Part shown: piece by piece, positions 1 through 6,588 of the stretch
Layout: each line of letters opens with the position of its first letter
Position numbering within the stretch: the stretch's first letter is position 1
NCBI GenBank assembly: GCA_938002705.1
Contig: CALLAG010000367.1
Location: forward strand, 1 to 6,591
Reading direction: 5' to 3'
DNA length: 6,591 nt
Source: an uncultured Saprospiraceae bacterium
GTDB lineage: Bacteria; Bacteroidota; Bacteroidia; Chitinophagales; Saprospiraceae
Made by a program: the position numbers and the translations under genes
The notes under the pieces: model-generated
Database searches by the model: none
Told to the model about the DNA's origin: nothing
The model's input: the letters and a program-made list of their open reading frames with translations, nothing else

Positions 1-2544
1 TGCTAAGACCTTCTCAAGCTTAGCTTTGTCAGCTGCTACCTTAGACGGTAATGGTTGATTATATACGTTACAATCAGATTCTAAGATCTCGCCATCTGGA
101 ATTTTGAAAATAGCTCCCTGGGTAAGCTTAATAGCAGGATCTTCTTCTAATTCCTTCATAAGGTCAAGATAATATGGTCGTGCCATTCTACCACCGTAAC
201 CATATTCCTTAGTAAGGAATCTTATCCATGAGTTCTCACCACCTACCCAAGTTCCTATTACCAACTCAGGAGATATACCCATAAACCAACCATCTACAAA
301 ATCATTAGTCGTTCCAGTCTTACCACCAAATTGTGATTTTAATTTATGCTTATGGCCACTTGTTGCATGCTCTAACAGATTAACTACAGCAAAGTTATAC
401 GTCTCATTCATCACTCTTCTCTGATCAGATATAGGTGAGTATATAAGCTTACCGTTTTTATCTTCTATTCTTAGAATAAAAGTCGGTTCATTATATATAC
501 CATTATTAGCAAATGTAGAATAGGCACCGGTCATCTCTAATACTGTAAGCTCAGGCGTACCCAAAACTATAGATGGATATGGTGGTACTTTTTCTTTAGG
601 AATACCAAGATCTCCTGCAAGATTCCTTATCAGCTCTACATTGCCCAGTTGAGCGATAAGCCATGCAGACACAGAATTTTTAGAAAATTTAAGTGCTTCC
701 TTAAGTGTGAACATTTTTGAAGAATACTTTCCATCTGCATTATCAGGATACCAGGCTTTTTGTAATTTAAAATTAGGCTCGTTAGCTGGGATTCCATGTT
801 TGATATCTTGCACACTAAAGCAAGGCGACATACCCTGCTGCGCTATAACTGTCGCATAGAGCAATGTCTTAAAGGTGGACCCCACCTGTCTATTTGTCTG
901 TACGTGATCAACTTTATAATACTTCTTATTGATGCCACCTACCCATGCCTTGACATAGCCAGTCCGAGGGTCCATAGCGAGTGACCCTATCTGCATATGT
1001 TCCTGATGATACTTGATAGAATCCATAGGTGTCATCGTTACTTCTCGCTCACCTGATTCTGTATAGTCGAAGACTTTCATTTTGACCGGTGTACTGAACA
1101 CTTTGTTGGCTGCTTTTATAAGTTTGTTTCTTTGAGACTTTACCTCAGCCCATAATGGATCAGTGAGTACTTTCCTATATTCTTTGACCTGATCATTAGT
1201 AGCCCATCCTTCTCTTACTATCTTCTTAAGGTATCCAGGCTCTTTATCTTCTCTTATCATTCTGCTGATATCCCTATAGTCTAATCTTACATCAGGATAC
1301 TTAGATAATACCTTAGAGAAAACCTCTGACATGTACTTATCTCTCATCTTGAGGTAACGACCTGACTCTCTCCTGTGTGTAAGTAATACATTTTTTCTCT
1401 GTTCTAGCTGACGTTTGGCTTTCTCTTTATCTTTTTCTTCTGTGTACTTCCATGGATCTTTATTCTTCCATTGTACATTAAAGTTTTTCTGGACATTGGC
1501 CATATGCTTGAATGCTACCTGCTCAGCATGCTTTTGCATTTTTCTATCTATGGTCGTGTAGATCTTAAGACCATCTTCCCATATGCTATAGTTCGTCCCA
1601 TCGGGTTTTTTATATTTCTCTTTCGAGAGAATGTCATTGAGTGTTTTGGTCAAGGTTGTTCTGAAGTATGGCGCCATACCGTCATAGTGGACCTCTTGCT
1701 TGAATGATGATAAATCTATAGGCATGGCCTTTAACTCATCAGCATCATTCTGAGATAGAAAATCATTCTTAACCATCTGACCTAATACGATATTCCTTCT
1801 ACGTAGTGATCTCTCAGGGTGTCTTATAGGATCATAGAAACTTGGCCCTTTAAGTAGACCTATCAGAACTGCTGCTTCTTCTACTGCCAGTTTGGACTGA
1901 TCTTTTCCGAAGTATGTTCTCGCCGCTGCACCTATTCCGAAAGAATTATATTTAAATTCTGACTTATTAAGATACATACTTATGATCTCCTCCTTAGTAT
2001 ATCTCTTCTCGAACTGTACAGCAATAACCCATTCTTGTAACTTCTGCCATACCCTCTTGACGAATGACCGTGACTTATTAGTAAAAAACAGTTTAGCTAA
2101 CTGTTGAGTGATCGTACTTGCTCCACCGTTACCGCCTAGGAATACGACTGCTCTTGTGGTCCCTCTTGCATCTATCCCACTATGGTTATAGAATCGCTCA
2201 TCTTCAGTCGCGATAAGTGCATTGACTATAAATGGATTAAGCTCATCAAAAGTAAGCAGATCTCTATTCTCAGAATAGTATCTCCCCATCTCAGTATTAT
2301 CAGATGCATATATAATGGACGCTTGCTGATACTTAGGGTTCTCGAGTTCTTCAGTATCAGGCATTTTTGTCTTAGATATCATGACGAACATAGCTGCCGC
2401 AAGAAGAAGCCCTACAATAAAAAGTACCCATAACCACTTAACCGAAGCGTTAATCAATGCGATCCAACCAGGAACATTTTCCTTGCTGGATTTTTTTTGA
2501 CCATTTTTCTTGGTCGAGCCTTTCTTTTTTGCCTGTTTAGCCAT
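1..2544 (-). CDS. Penicillin-binding protein 1A, bifunctional transglycosylase/transpeptidase (3' end cut by window edge)
   Basis: Class A PBP that polymerises lipid II into glycan strands and cross-links the stem peptides on the periplasmic face of the inner membrane. The frame is open for 848 codons from ATG 2544-2542 to base 1 with no stop, so only the C-terminal tail is missing. Residues 1-26 form a short Lys-rich cytoplasmic head, and about 37-56 the single membrane anchor. The GT51 domain carries all five motifs: EDERFYNHSG with catalytic Glu114; GASTITQQ around Ser143; QKLQE with Glu171 (the usual Arg of RKxxE is Gln); KEEIISMYLN around 185-193; and RRN at 249-251. A long charged Lys/Glu/Arg-rich linker, about 340-420, is probably partly coiled coil. 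The transpeptidase domain begins near SLAMDPRTG (521-529) and has STFK (nucleophile Ser556, Lys559), SKN (621-623) and KTGT (Lys742). It is divergent from the GH3 gene and probably transcribed alone. Family and function are secure; mrcA or ponA would both be borrowed symbols. Confidence 0.96.
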   Translation of the reverse strand, partial: MAKQAKKKGSTKKNGQKKSSKENVPGWIALINASVKWLWVLFIVGLLLAAAMFVMISKTKMPDTEELENPKYQQASIIYASDNTEMGRYYSENRDLLTFDELNPFIVNALIATEDERFYNHSGIDARGTTRAVVFLGGNGGASTITQQLAKLFFTNKSRSFVKRVWQKLQEWVIAVQFEKRYTKEEIISMYLNKSEFKYNSFGIGAAARTYFGKDQSKLAVEEAAVLIGLLKGPSFYDPIRHPERSLRRRNIVLGQMVKNDFLSQNDADELKAMPIDLSSFKQEVHYDGMAPYFRTTLTKTLNDILSKEKYKKPDGTNYSIWEDGLKIYTTIDRKMQKHAEQVAFKHMANVQKNFNVQWKNKDPWKYTEEKDKEKAKRQLEQRKNVLLTHRRESGRYLKMRDKYMSEVFSKVLSKYPDVRLDYRDISRMIREDKEPGYLKKIVREGWATNDQVKEYRKVLTDPLWAEVKSQRNKLIKAANKVFSTPVKMKVFDYTESGEREVTMTPMDSIKYHQEHMQIGSLAMDPRTGYVKAWVGGINKKYYKVDHVQTNRQVGSTFKTLLYATVIAQQGMSPCFSVQDIKHGIPANEPNFKLQKAWYPDNADGKYSSKMFTLKEALKFSKNSVSAWLIAQLGNVELIRNLAGDLGIPKEKVPPYPSIVLGTPELTVLEMTGAYSTFANNGIYNEPTFILRIEDKNGKLIYSPISDQRRVMNETYNFAVVNLLEHATSGHKHKLKSQFGGKTGTTNDFVDGWFMGISPELVIGTWVGGENSWIRFLTKEYGYGGRMARPYYLDLMKELEEDPAIKLTQGAIFKIPDGEILESDCNVYNQPLPSKVAADKAKLEKVLA

Positions 2545-2569
2545 GAGAATTTCTTCTTATTATAATGCA

Positions 2570-2577
2570 CAAAGGTA
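2570..2577 (-). promoter_or_regulatory. Bacteroidota-type -7 promoter box for the PBP1A gene
   Basis: Read on the minus strand this is TACCTTTG, a perfect match to the Bacteroidota primary sigma -7 consensus TAnnTTTG. It lies 25 bases upstream of the PBP ATG, implying a leader of roughly 20 bases. A TTTG occurs further upstream, but only 13 bases before the box, closer than the usual 19 or so, so the -33 element is weak or absent. The leader contains AAGAAGAAA and no clear Shine-Dalgarno sequence. Confidence 0.6.
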
Positions 2578-2696
2578 ACGAACAATTATACAAATTATAA
2601 TTATTCGTAATGAATAAAATACTATAAATCAGCAGTTTATTACATTTTTAATTAATGGTAAAGGAATAGTTAGAATCTCGATTAGATAATTAATGG

Positions 2697-2727
2697 CTTG
2701 GAGCCTATCGAAATTCTATTATATCTG
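2697..2727 (+). promoter_or_regulatory. Candidate promoter for the GH3 gene
   Basis: CTTG at 2697-2700 is followed after exactly 19 bases by TATATCTG at 2720-2727. This matches the Bacteroidota arrangement TTTG-N19-TAnnTTTG with one mismatch in each box. Initiation a few bases downstream would leave a leader of about 50 bases before the TTG start at 2788. A second candidate, TACATTTA at 2766-2773, matches the -7 box at 7 of 8 positions but has no -33 partner. Inferred from pattern and spacing only. Confidence 0.4.
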
Positions 2728-2787
2728 ATGACTTTATAACGGAATATTTATGATTATTAGTTTCTTACATTTATAATAAAATTATCA

Positions 2788-4293
2788 TTGCTCCAACTCA
2801 CCGATAAGATATTATACCAATACTTCCGACAGCGACAAAAAAAGATAGAAGCTGTCATAAGAAATCCTCTGCATTATCAGAATGCACTTCTGAGGCTCAT
2901 CTTAGATTCTAATCAAAATACTGAGTTTGGTAAGAAGTATGATTTCTGTGCTATCAAAAATCAGCGAGATTATCAGAAAGCATGTCCACTTCAATATTAT
3001 GAATCCCTATTTCCATCCATAGAAAAAATGATGGATGATGCCTCTAATATATTGGTACCAGGAACAGTACAGTGGTATGCTAAGTCATCAGGTACGACTA
3101 ATGCAAGAAGCAAATATATTCCAGTAACCAAAGGATCATTAAAATATGGTCACCTAAAGTGTGCATGGGATGCTGCAAGTCACATCTATAACGAAGATCC
3201 AGCAGCTAAGCTATTCGCTAATAAGAGTCTTATTATGGGCGGCAGCCTCGAAGACTTAGGTCACAATAAGATGGCGGGAGATATATCTGCTATTATCCTA
3301 CATCATTTTCCTAAGATAGGTAGGGGGTTCTACACTCCATCGTTTGAGACAGCATTATGGCCGGAGTGGGATGAGAAAATAAAAAGAACTGCTCAAGAAA
3401 CTATACGTGAGAAAGTGACACTGCTTGCAGGCGTTCCTACATGGACGCTTATGCTACTCAGGGAAATATTAAATGTAACTGGAGCAGAATACATCACTGA
3501 TGTCTGGCCAGATCTAAGATCATACCTGCATGGCGGTGTGGGATTCGCTCCATATCGTAACGAATTCCGAAAATTAATCCCTGACCAGAAAGTCAGCTTC
3601 AGAGAAGTGTATAATGCATCAGAAGGTTACTTTGCCATGCAGAACCATAGAGATCAAGATGGTATGTTGCTACTATGCGATCACGGTATCTATTACGAAT
3701 TTATACCACACAAAAACATAGATGATTCCAATCCTGAATGCTTAGATATCAGTCAAGTAGACGAAGGTCAGAAGTATGCCCTTGTTATCACAACTATATC
3801 AGGACTATACAGATATGTAATAGGTGATATTATAGAATTCGTCTCTACACGTCCTTACAAGATCAAAGTCGTCGGTCGAGTCCATGATAGTATCAATGTA
3901 TTCGGCGAGGAACTTTCTGCTCATAACACCGACAAAGCGATAGGCATTATATCAGATAGGTATGATGTGCAAGTAAAAGACTATACCGTGGCTCCCCTAT
4001 TTATAAAAGATGGTCAAGCTGGTAGACATGAGTGGTACATCGAATTCGAGAATAGACCTGTAGACCTTAACGCATTTGCAACAGACTTAGATACTGAGTT
4101 ACAGACACTCAATAGTGACTACGCCGCTAAACGCTCTAATGACATCGCTGTAGAATGCCTTAAGATCATTCCGTTAAATCAAGGAACCTTTGAAGCATGG
4201 CTAAGATCTAATAACAGATACGGAGGTCAATCTAAAATACCACGTGTAAAAAACGATAGAGAAATGGCCGAGGCACTACTCACAATTAATTAA
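2788..4293 (+). CDS. GH3-family acyl-adenylating enzyme (auxin-responsive GH3-like protein)
   Basis: A 501-residue soluble protein, close to the family's usual length of about 500. GH3 enzymes belong to the ANL adenylating superfamily: they activate a carboxylic acid with ATP and, in plants, conjugate it to an amino acid. Visible landmarks are the phosphate-binding loop SSGTT (100-104) followed by SKYIPVT; a GGVGFAPY segment (249-256); the adenine-side motif YNASEG (275-280); YRYVIGD (341-347), whose Asp would contact the ribose; the GR hinge (363-364) before the mobile C-terminal domain; and QSKIPR (481-486), with a Lys in the position expected for catalysis. The start is TTG: an in-frame stop at 2758-2760 leaves no ATG or GTG before it, and the first internal ATG (Met81) would remove conserved sequence. 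It overlaps the convergent mscS-like gene by 4 bp. The substrate of bacterial members is unknown, and no adjacent biosynthetic genes suggest one. Confidence 0.9.
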   Translation: MLQLTDKILYQYFRQRQKKIEAVIRNPLHYQNALLRLILDSNQNTEFGKKYDFCAIKNQRDYQKACPLQYYESLFPSIEKMMDDASNILVPGTVQWYAKSSGTTNARSKYIPVTKGSLKYGHLKCAWDAASHIYNEDPAAKLFANKSLIMGGSLEDLGHNKMAGDISAIILHHFPKIGRGFYTPSFETALWPEWDEKIKRTAQETIREKVTLLAGVPTWTLMLLREILNVTGAEYITDVWPDLRSYLHGGVGFAPYRNEFRKLIPDQKVSFREVYNASEGYFAMQNHRDQDGMLLLCDHGIYYEFIPHKNIDDSNPECLDISQVDEGQKYALVITTISGLYRYVIGDIIEFVSTRPYKIKVVGRVHDSINVFGEELSAHNTDKAIGIISDRYDVQVKDYTVAPLFIKDGQAGRHEWYIEFENRPVDLNAFATDLDTELQTLNSDYAAKRSNDIAVECLKIIPLNQGTFEAWLRSNNRYGGQSKIPRVKNDREMAEALLTIN

Positions 4294-5114
4294 TCACCAA
4301 TAGGTCCTAACTCTACGCCTTCTGAGTATGCAGCTTTGACATTATTATCACTGAAAGCTTTCTTAATCAATCCATTAATCTCAAATGTCGCTTCCCAGTA
4401 CTCGTCGGGATGGATATATGGTCTTACTGTCAATAATATATTGTGAGAATCATATGTTTCTATTCCTATAAGTGTTTCTGTGCCAGCAACCACATATTTA
4501 CTCTGAGCCACTGCACCATTGATTATTTTCTTAACCCTAGGAAAACTCTCCTCATAAGGCATCGAGATATTAAGCTCTAATCGGATATTACCTTGGGTAG
4601 AAAAATTAGTAATGATATTATCCGTCACTTGTCCGTTAGGTATGATCAGTGTCTTGTCATTAGGTGTGATCAATGTAGTATTGAATAACTGGATCGTCTT
4701 CACTCTACCGAAACTATCTGATACTTGCACCCAATCATTAATCCTATATGGCTTAAGGAATAAGATTGTCAGTCCTGCAGCAAAATTTCCAAGGAAACCT
4801 TGCAGTGCCATACCTACAGCAAAACCTGCAGCAGCAAGTAGAGCAAATAATGCTGTTAATTTGATACCTGCAACACTTGCTGCAAAAAGAAAAACGGCGA
4901 CCTTAAGTAAGGTTGTAAGTAAGGATACAAGAAAATCTTTAAGCTCGATCTCAAGCTTGGCTTTATCTAAAGCAAGGCTAATGATTTTACTCAACTTCTT
5001 TACTATGAATAATCCGATATATATAACAAGAAGTGCAAGAACAATTTTAGGAATAGTAACCACTCCCCAATCAGTAAATTTATCTATATAAACTGCTATT
5101 TTTTCTGAATCCAT
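4290..5114 (-). CDS. Small-conductance mechanosensitive channel, MscS family
   Basis: Inner-membrane channel that opens under membrane tension and releases solutes on hypo-osmotic shock. At 274 residues it is about the size of E. coli MscS. Predicted membrane segments lie at about 20-38, 61-83 and 88-118. The third is the pore helix, with the Gly/Ala-rich pattern ALLAAAGFAVGMALQG (91-106), then GNFAAGLTIL and the KPYRINDWV junction into the cytoplasmic beta domain. IIPNGQVTDNIITNFS (157-172) is the highly conserved MscS beta-domain signature. The C-terminus reads AYSEGVELGPIGD where family members usually carry an FPxPQ-like strand, so the beta-barrel end is atypical. The ATG at 5114-5112 is preceded on the minus strand by AGGA with a 4-base A spacer, the best ribosome-binding site in the window. 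It is convergent with the GH3 gene and divergent from the next gene, so probably monocistronic. Confidence 0.95.
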   Translation of the reverse strand: MDSEKIAVYIDKFTDWGVVTIPKIVLALLVIYIGLFIVKKLSKIISLALDKAKLEIELKDFLVSLLTTLLKVAVFLFAASVAGIKLTALFALLAAAGFAVGMALQGFLGNFAAGLTILFLKPYRINDWVQVSDSFGRVKTIQLFNTTLITPNDKTLIIPNGQVTDNIITNFSTQGNIRLELNISMPYEESFPRVKKIINGAVAQSKYVVAGTETLIGIETYDSHNILLTVRPYIHPDEYWEATFEINGLIKKAFSDNNVKAAYSEGVELGPIGD

Positions 5115-5216
5115 TTTTTCCTATTGATTTTTTTTGAAAGACTAAATTAATCAATGAGTATGAATAATTAATAATTCTTACGTCTTCAGAGAAAATAGTT
5201 GATGAAAGGACCTTAT

Positions 5217-5229
5217 CTTCATGATGAAG
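5217..5229. promoter_or_regulatory. Short palindrome in the divergent mscS / small-gene intergenic region
   Basis: CTTCAT-G-ATGAAG is a 6-bp perfect inverted repeat around one central base. It sits between two divergently oriented starts, 51 bases before the TTG at 5280. The position would suit an operator, but it could be chance in an AT-rich spacer. No convincing TAnnTTTG box was found for either flanking gene in this 165-base region; the nearest on the mscS side is TAATTTAG, one mismatch. Confidence 0.2.
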
Positions 5230-5279
5230 TGTTATAATGATGGTATAATAAATAATGAATATCAAGCTAACGACGGCCA

Positions 5280-5591
5280 TTGGACAATAAAGAAATATCA
5301 CATACTATATCTAATGATCTTGATATCAATATCCCTTCAGAATTATCTGATGAGGAGATGATAGACATAATATCTGTACGTGTAGAACAACTCCTTAGAG
5401 CCGATCCTGATTTGCTCATGAGTTACTTGTATCGCTTAGATGTCTTAGAGAAGAACATCAAAGCTTCACTGCATGTAAGCTTAGAGCCTGTTCATGTCAC
5501 ATTTGCAAAACTGATATGGGATCGGCAAAAAGAACGTATACTTACTAAACAGAAATACAAACAAGACCCAATAGAAGGTTGGGAATTTTAA
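5280..5591 (+). CDS. Conserved-looking hypothetical protein of 103 residues upstream of recO
   Basis: I cannot assign a named family. It is a small acidic-to-neutral soluble protein with no signal peptide, membrane segment or cysteine. Residues 20-62 look like two amphipathic helices containing LLMSYLYRLDVLEKNIK. A second helical stretch, AKLIWDRQKERILTKQKY (76-93), follows, and the protein ends GWEF. The pattern of a helix pair with LYRLDV, then a charged R/K-Q-rich helix, resembles short uncharacterised bacterial proteins I recall, but this is memory and not a search. The start is TTG 5280-5282: an in-frame stop at 5268-5270 excludes upstream starts. The next ATG (5358, Met27) would cut into the first predicted helix and leave 77 residues. 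Its stop is 25 bases before the proposed recO start, so the two are probably co-transcribed. Confidence 0.72.
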   Translation: MDNKEISHTISNDLDINIPSELSDEEMIDIISVRVEQLLRADPDLLMSYLYRLDVLEKNIKASLHVSLEPVHVTFAKLIWDRQKERILTKQKYKQDPIEGWEF

Positions 5592-5616
5592 ATATCACAA
5601 TAATTATCTCTACGCT

Positions 5617-6330
5617 CTGAGCAAAACATACAAATCCGAAGGCATCGTATTCAAAAGTCTTAAGTACTCTGAGACCAGTATCATACTTGATATCTACTCT
5701 CGTGATATAGGGCTACACTCATATATCGTCAGTGGTGTACGTAAGCAAAAATCAAAAATGTCCAATGTCTATAACCCCATTAATATCATAGACTTCGTAG
5801 CATATAAATCAGAAGATAGCTTGTCGCGAATAAAAGAAGCCAATCTCAGCCACATCTACGAGCATCTCAACTATGACATTATAAGATCTTCTATAGCCAT
5901 GTACATCATAGACTTAGCTCGGAATGCGATAAAAGAAAAAGAGGGAAATGAGAACCTTTATAATTTTTTGAAAAAGTGGTTGATTGCACTGGATGATAAA
6001 TCCATAAACCTGACTTACATCCCCATCTACTTTTCTATCCAACTAGCTAATTACTTAGGCTTCGGTATCAATGATAATAAAACTGAGGAGAACAAATACT
6101 TTGACCTCATGCATGGAGAATATATCGACAATGATATAAGGCATCAACACATCATGACAGAAGAACAAAGTGCTATCCTGGACCATGTCTTATCTAGAGT
6201 AGACTTACATCTGATATCTAAAGATGATAGGAATATTCTTCTTGATAGACTACTTGAGTATTATAAGTTACACATCGAGGGATTCAAGGGGCTGAAGTCA
6301 CTTGAAGTTATCAGAAGAGTGTTGGGGTGA
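5617..6330 (+). CDS. recO: DNA repair protein RecO, probable CTG start
   Basis: RecO acts in RecFOR recombinational repair: it binds ssDNA and, with RecR, helps displace SSB and load RecA at gaps. From CTG 5617 it is 237 residues, normal for Bacteroidota RecO. The N-terminal OB-fold contains KSEGIVFKSLKYSETSIIL (6-24), then Y36 to V41 leading into the Arg/Lys cluster RKQKSK (42-47). The helical C-terminal domain includes YFDLMHGEY (161-169) and ends with LLEYYKLHIEGFKGLKSLEV (202-231 region), characteristic of the family. There is no cysteine, so the zinc-binding module of some RecO proteins is absent. The ATG at 5758 would delete 47 residues of the OB-fold and cannot be the main start. The frame reopens after the stop at 5572-5574 and holds no ATG, GTG or TTG before 5758. 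CTG 5617 gives the expected short N-terminus (MSKTYKSEGIV). Family certain, start inferred. Confidence 0.92.
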   Translation: MSKTYKSEGIVFKSLKYSETSIILDIYSRDIGLHSYIVSGVRKQKSKMSNVYNPINIIDFVAYKSEDSLSRIKEANLSHIYEHLNYDIIRSSIAMYIIDLARNAIKEKEGNENLYNFLKKWLIALDDKSINLTYIPIYFSIQLANYLGFGINDNKTEENKYFDLMHGEYIDNDIRHQHIMTEEQSAILDHVLSRVDLHLISKDDRNILLDRLLEYYKLHIEGFKGLKSLEVIRRVLG

Positions 6331-6350
6331 TTCTTTTCGCTCAATATTCA

Positions 6351-6372
6351 ATTTAAGTAACACGACTTAAAT
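6351..6372 (+). terminator. Weak hairpin 20 bases after the recO stop
   Basis: ATTTAAGT (6351-6358) and ACTTAAAT (6365-6372) form a perfect 8-bp stem with a 6-base loop (aacacg). The position suits a transcription end for the recO operon. The stem has only two G-C-type pairs (G-C and none flanking) and is followed by attatatg instead of a T tract, so it is not a classical intrinsic terminator. Confidence 0.3.
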
Positions 6373-6390
6373 ATTATATGCCTATCGGCT

Positions 6391-6409
6391 ATTAGGTACT
6401 AAGCCTAAT
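6391..6409. repeat. Small inverted repeat in the tail region
   Basis: ATTAGG (6391-6396) and CCTAAT (6404-6409) are a perfect 6-bp inverted pair around a 7-base loop. It follows closely after the hairpin at 6351-6372 and could be a second part of the same 3' structured region. No function can be assigned. Confidence 0.3.
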
Positions 6410-6423
6410 TTTGGATTAGAACA

Positions 6424-6588
6424 TTATAGTATTAAGGCTGAGTCTTTTTGATCGAGAATGTTAGTGAAGCAGAGCCATGTCAAATCATGGTGGGTGGCGG
6501 GAGCGGCATAGAGTTGAGCCTTTGATTTGACTTGATTTTTTGTCTCTTTTTTATCAAGAAAAAAGAGAATTGAGTTAAGAAATACCAT
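6424..6588 (-). CDS. Doubtful 54-residue ORF in the tail region
   Basis: A minus-strand frame opens at ATG 6588-6586 and closes at TAA 6426-6424. It encodes a peptide starting MVFLNSILFFLDKKETKNQ and then an Ala/Pro/His-containing stretch. It spans the GC-rich patch and the inverted repeats, which is unusual for a real gene. It resembles the short LDKKxTKNQ-type hypothetical ORFs I recall from non-coding or dispersed-repeat sequence in Bacteroidota genomes; that recollection has not been checked. It may be a translated repeat with no protein product, or a degraded remnant. Confidence 0.2.
   Translation of the reverse strand: MVFLNSILFFLDKKETKNQVKSKAQLYAAPATHHDLTWLCFTNILDQKDSALIL
6475..6568. 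repeat. Palindrome-rich element with GC-rich core
   Basis: Several symmetric elements are packed into under 100 bases. CCATG/CATGG lies at 6475-6479 and 6486-6490. GTCAAATCA (6479-6487) pairs perfectly with TGATTTGAC (6523-6531) across a 35-base interior. CTTGAT (6531-6536) pairs with ATCAAG (6553-6558). TCTCTTTTTT (6543-6552) pairs with AAAAAAGAGA (6559-6568), a 10-bp perfect stem with a 6-base loop. TTGATTT also recurs as a direct repeat at 6522-6528 and 6532-6538. The interior at 6489-6507 is G-rich, in strong contrast to the AT-rich surroundings. Since the pairings partly exclude one another, alternative folds are possible. It could be a dispersed intergenic repeat, a structured RNA or the 3' region of a gene beyond the edge. 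Confidence 0.4.

Noticed and set aside
796..2433. Plus-strand ORFs at 796-984, 1471-1707 and 2182-2433
   Set aside because: All are antisense to the continuous PBP1A frame, which carries every expected catalytic motif.
2641..2787. Possible riboswitch or structured leader ahead of GH3
   Set aside because: Only a 4-bp GGCT/AGCC pairing and AT-rich sequence are visible. No known riboswitch core was recognised.
4612..5091. 159-codon plus-strand open frame antisense to the mscS-like gene
   Set aside because: It lies wholly within a clear MscS homologue on the other strand, and its product has no recognisable domain. It is a shadow of the real gene.
5080..5301. 73-codon minus-strand ORF across the mscS start and the upstream spacer
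   Set aside because: It overlaps the mscS start in another frame and also the start of the 103-residue gene. Its product is low-complexity and hydrophobic, and reflects AT-rich spacer sequence.
5758..6330. RecO starting at ATG 5758 (190 residues)
   Set aside because: This start drops the first OB-fold strands, whose conserved sequence is clearly encoded upstream in the same frame.
6543..6568. Intrinsic terminator from the TCTCTTTTTT/AAAAAAGAGA stem
   Set aside because: The stem is A/T-rich and is not followed by a T run on either strand, so it is recorded only as part of a repeat element.
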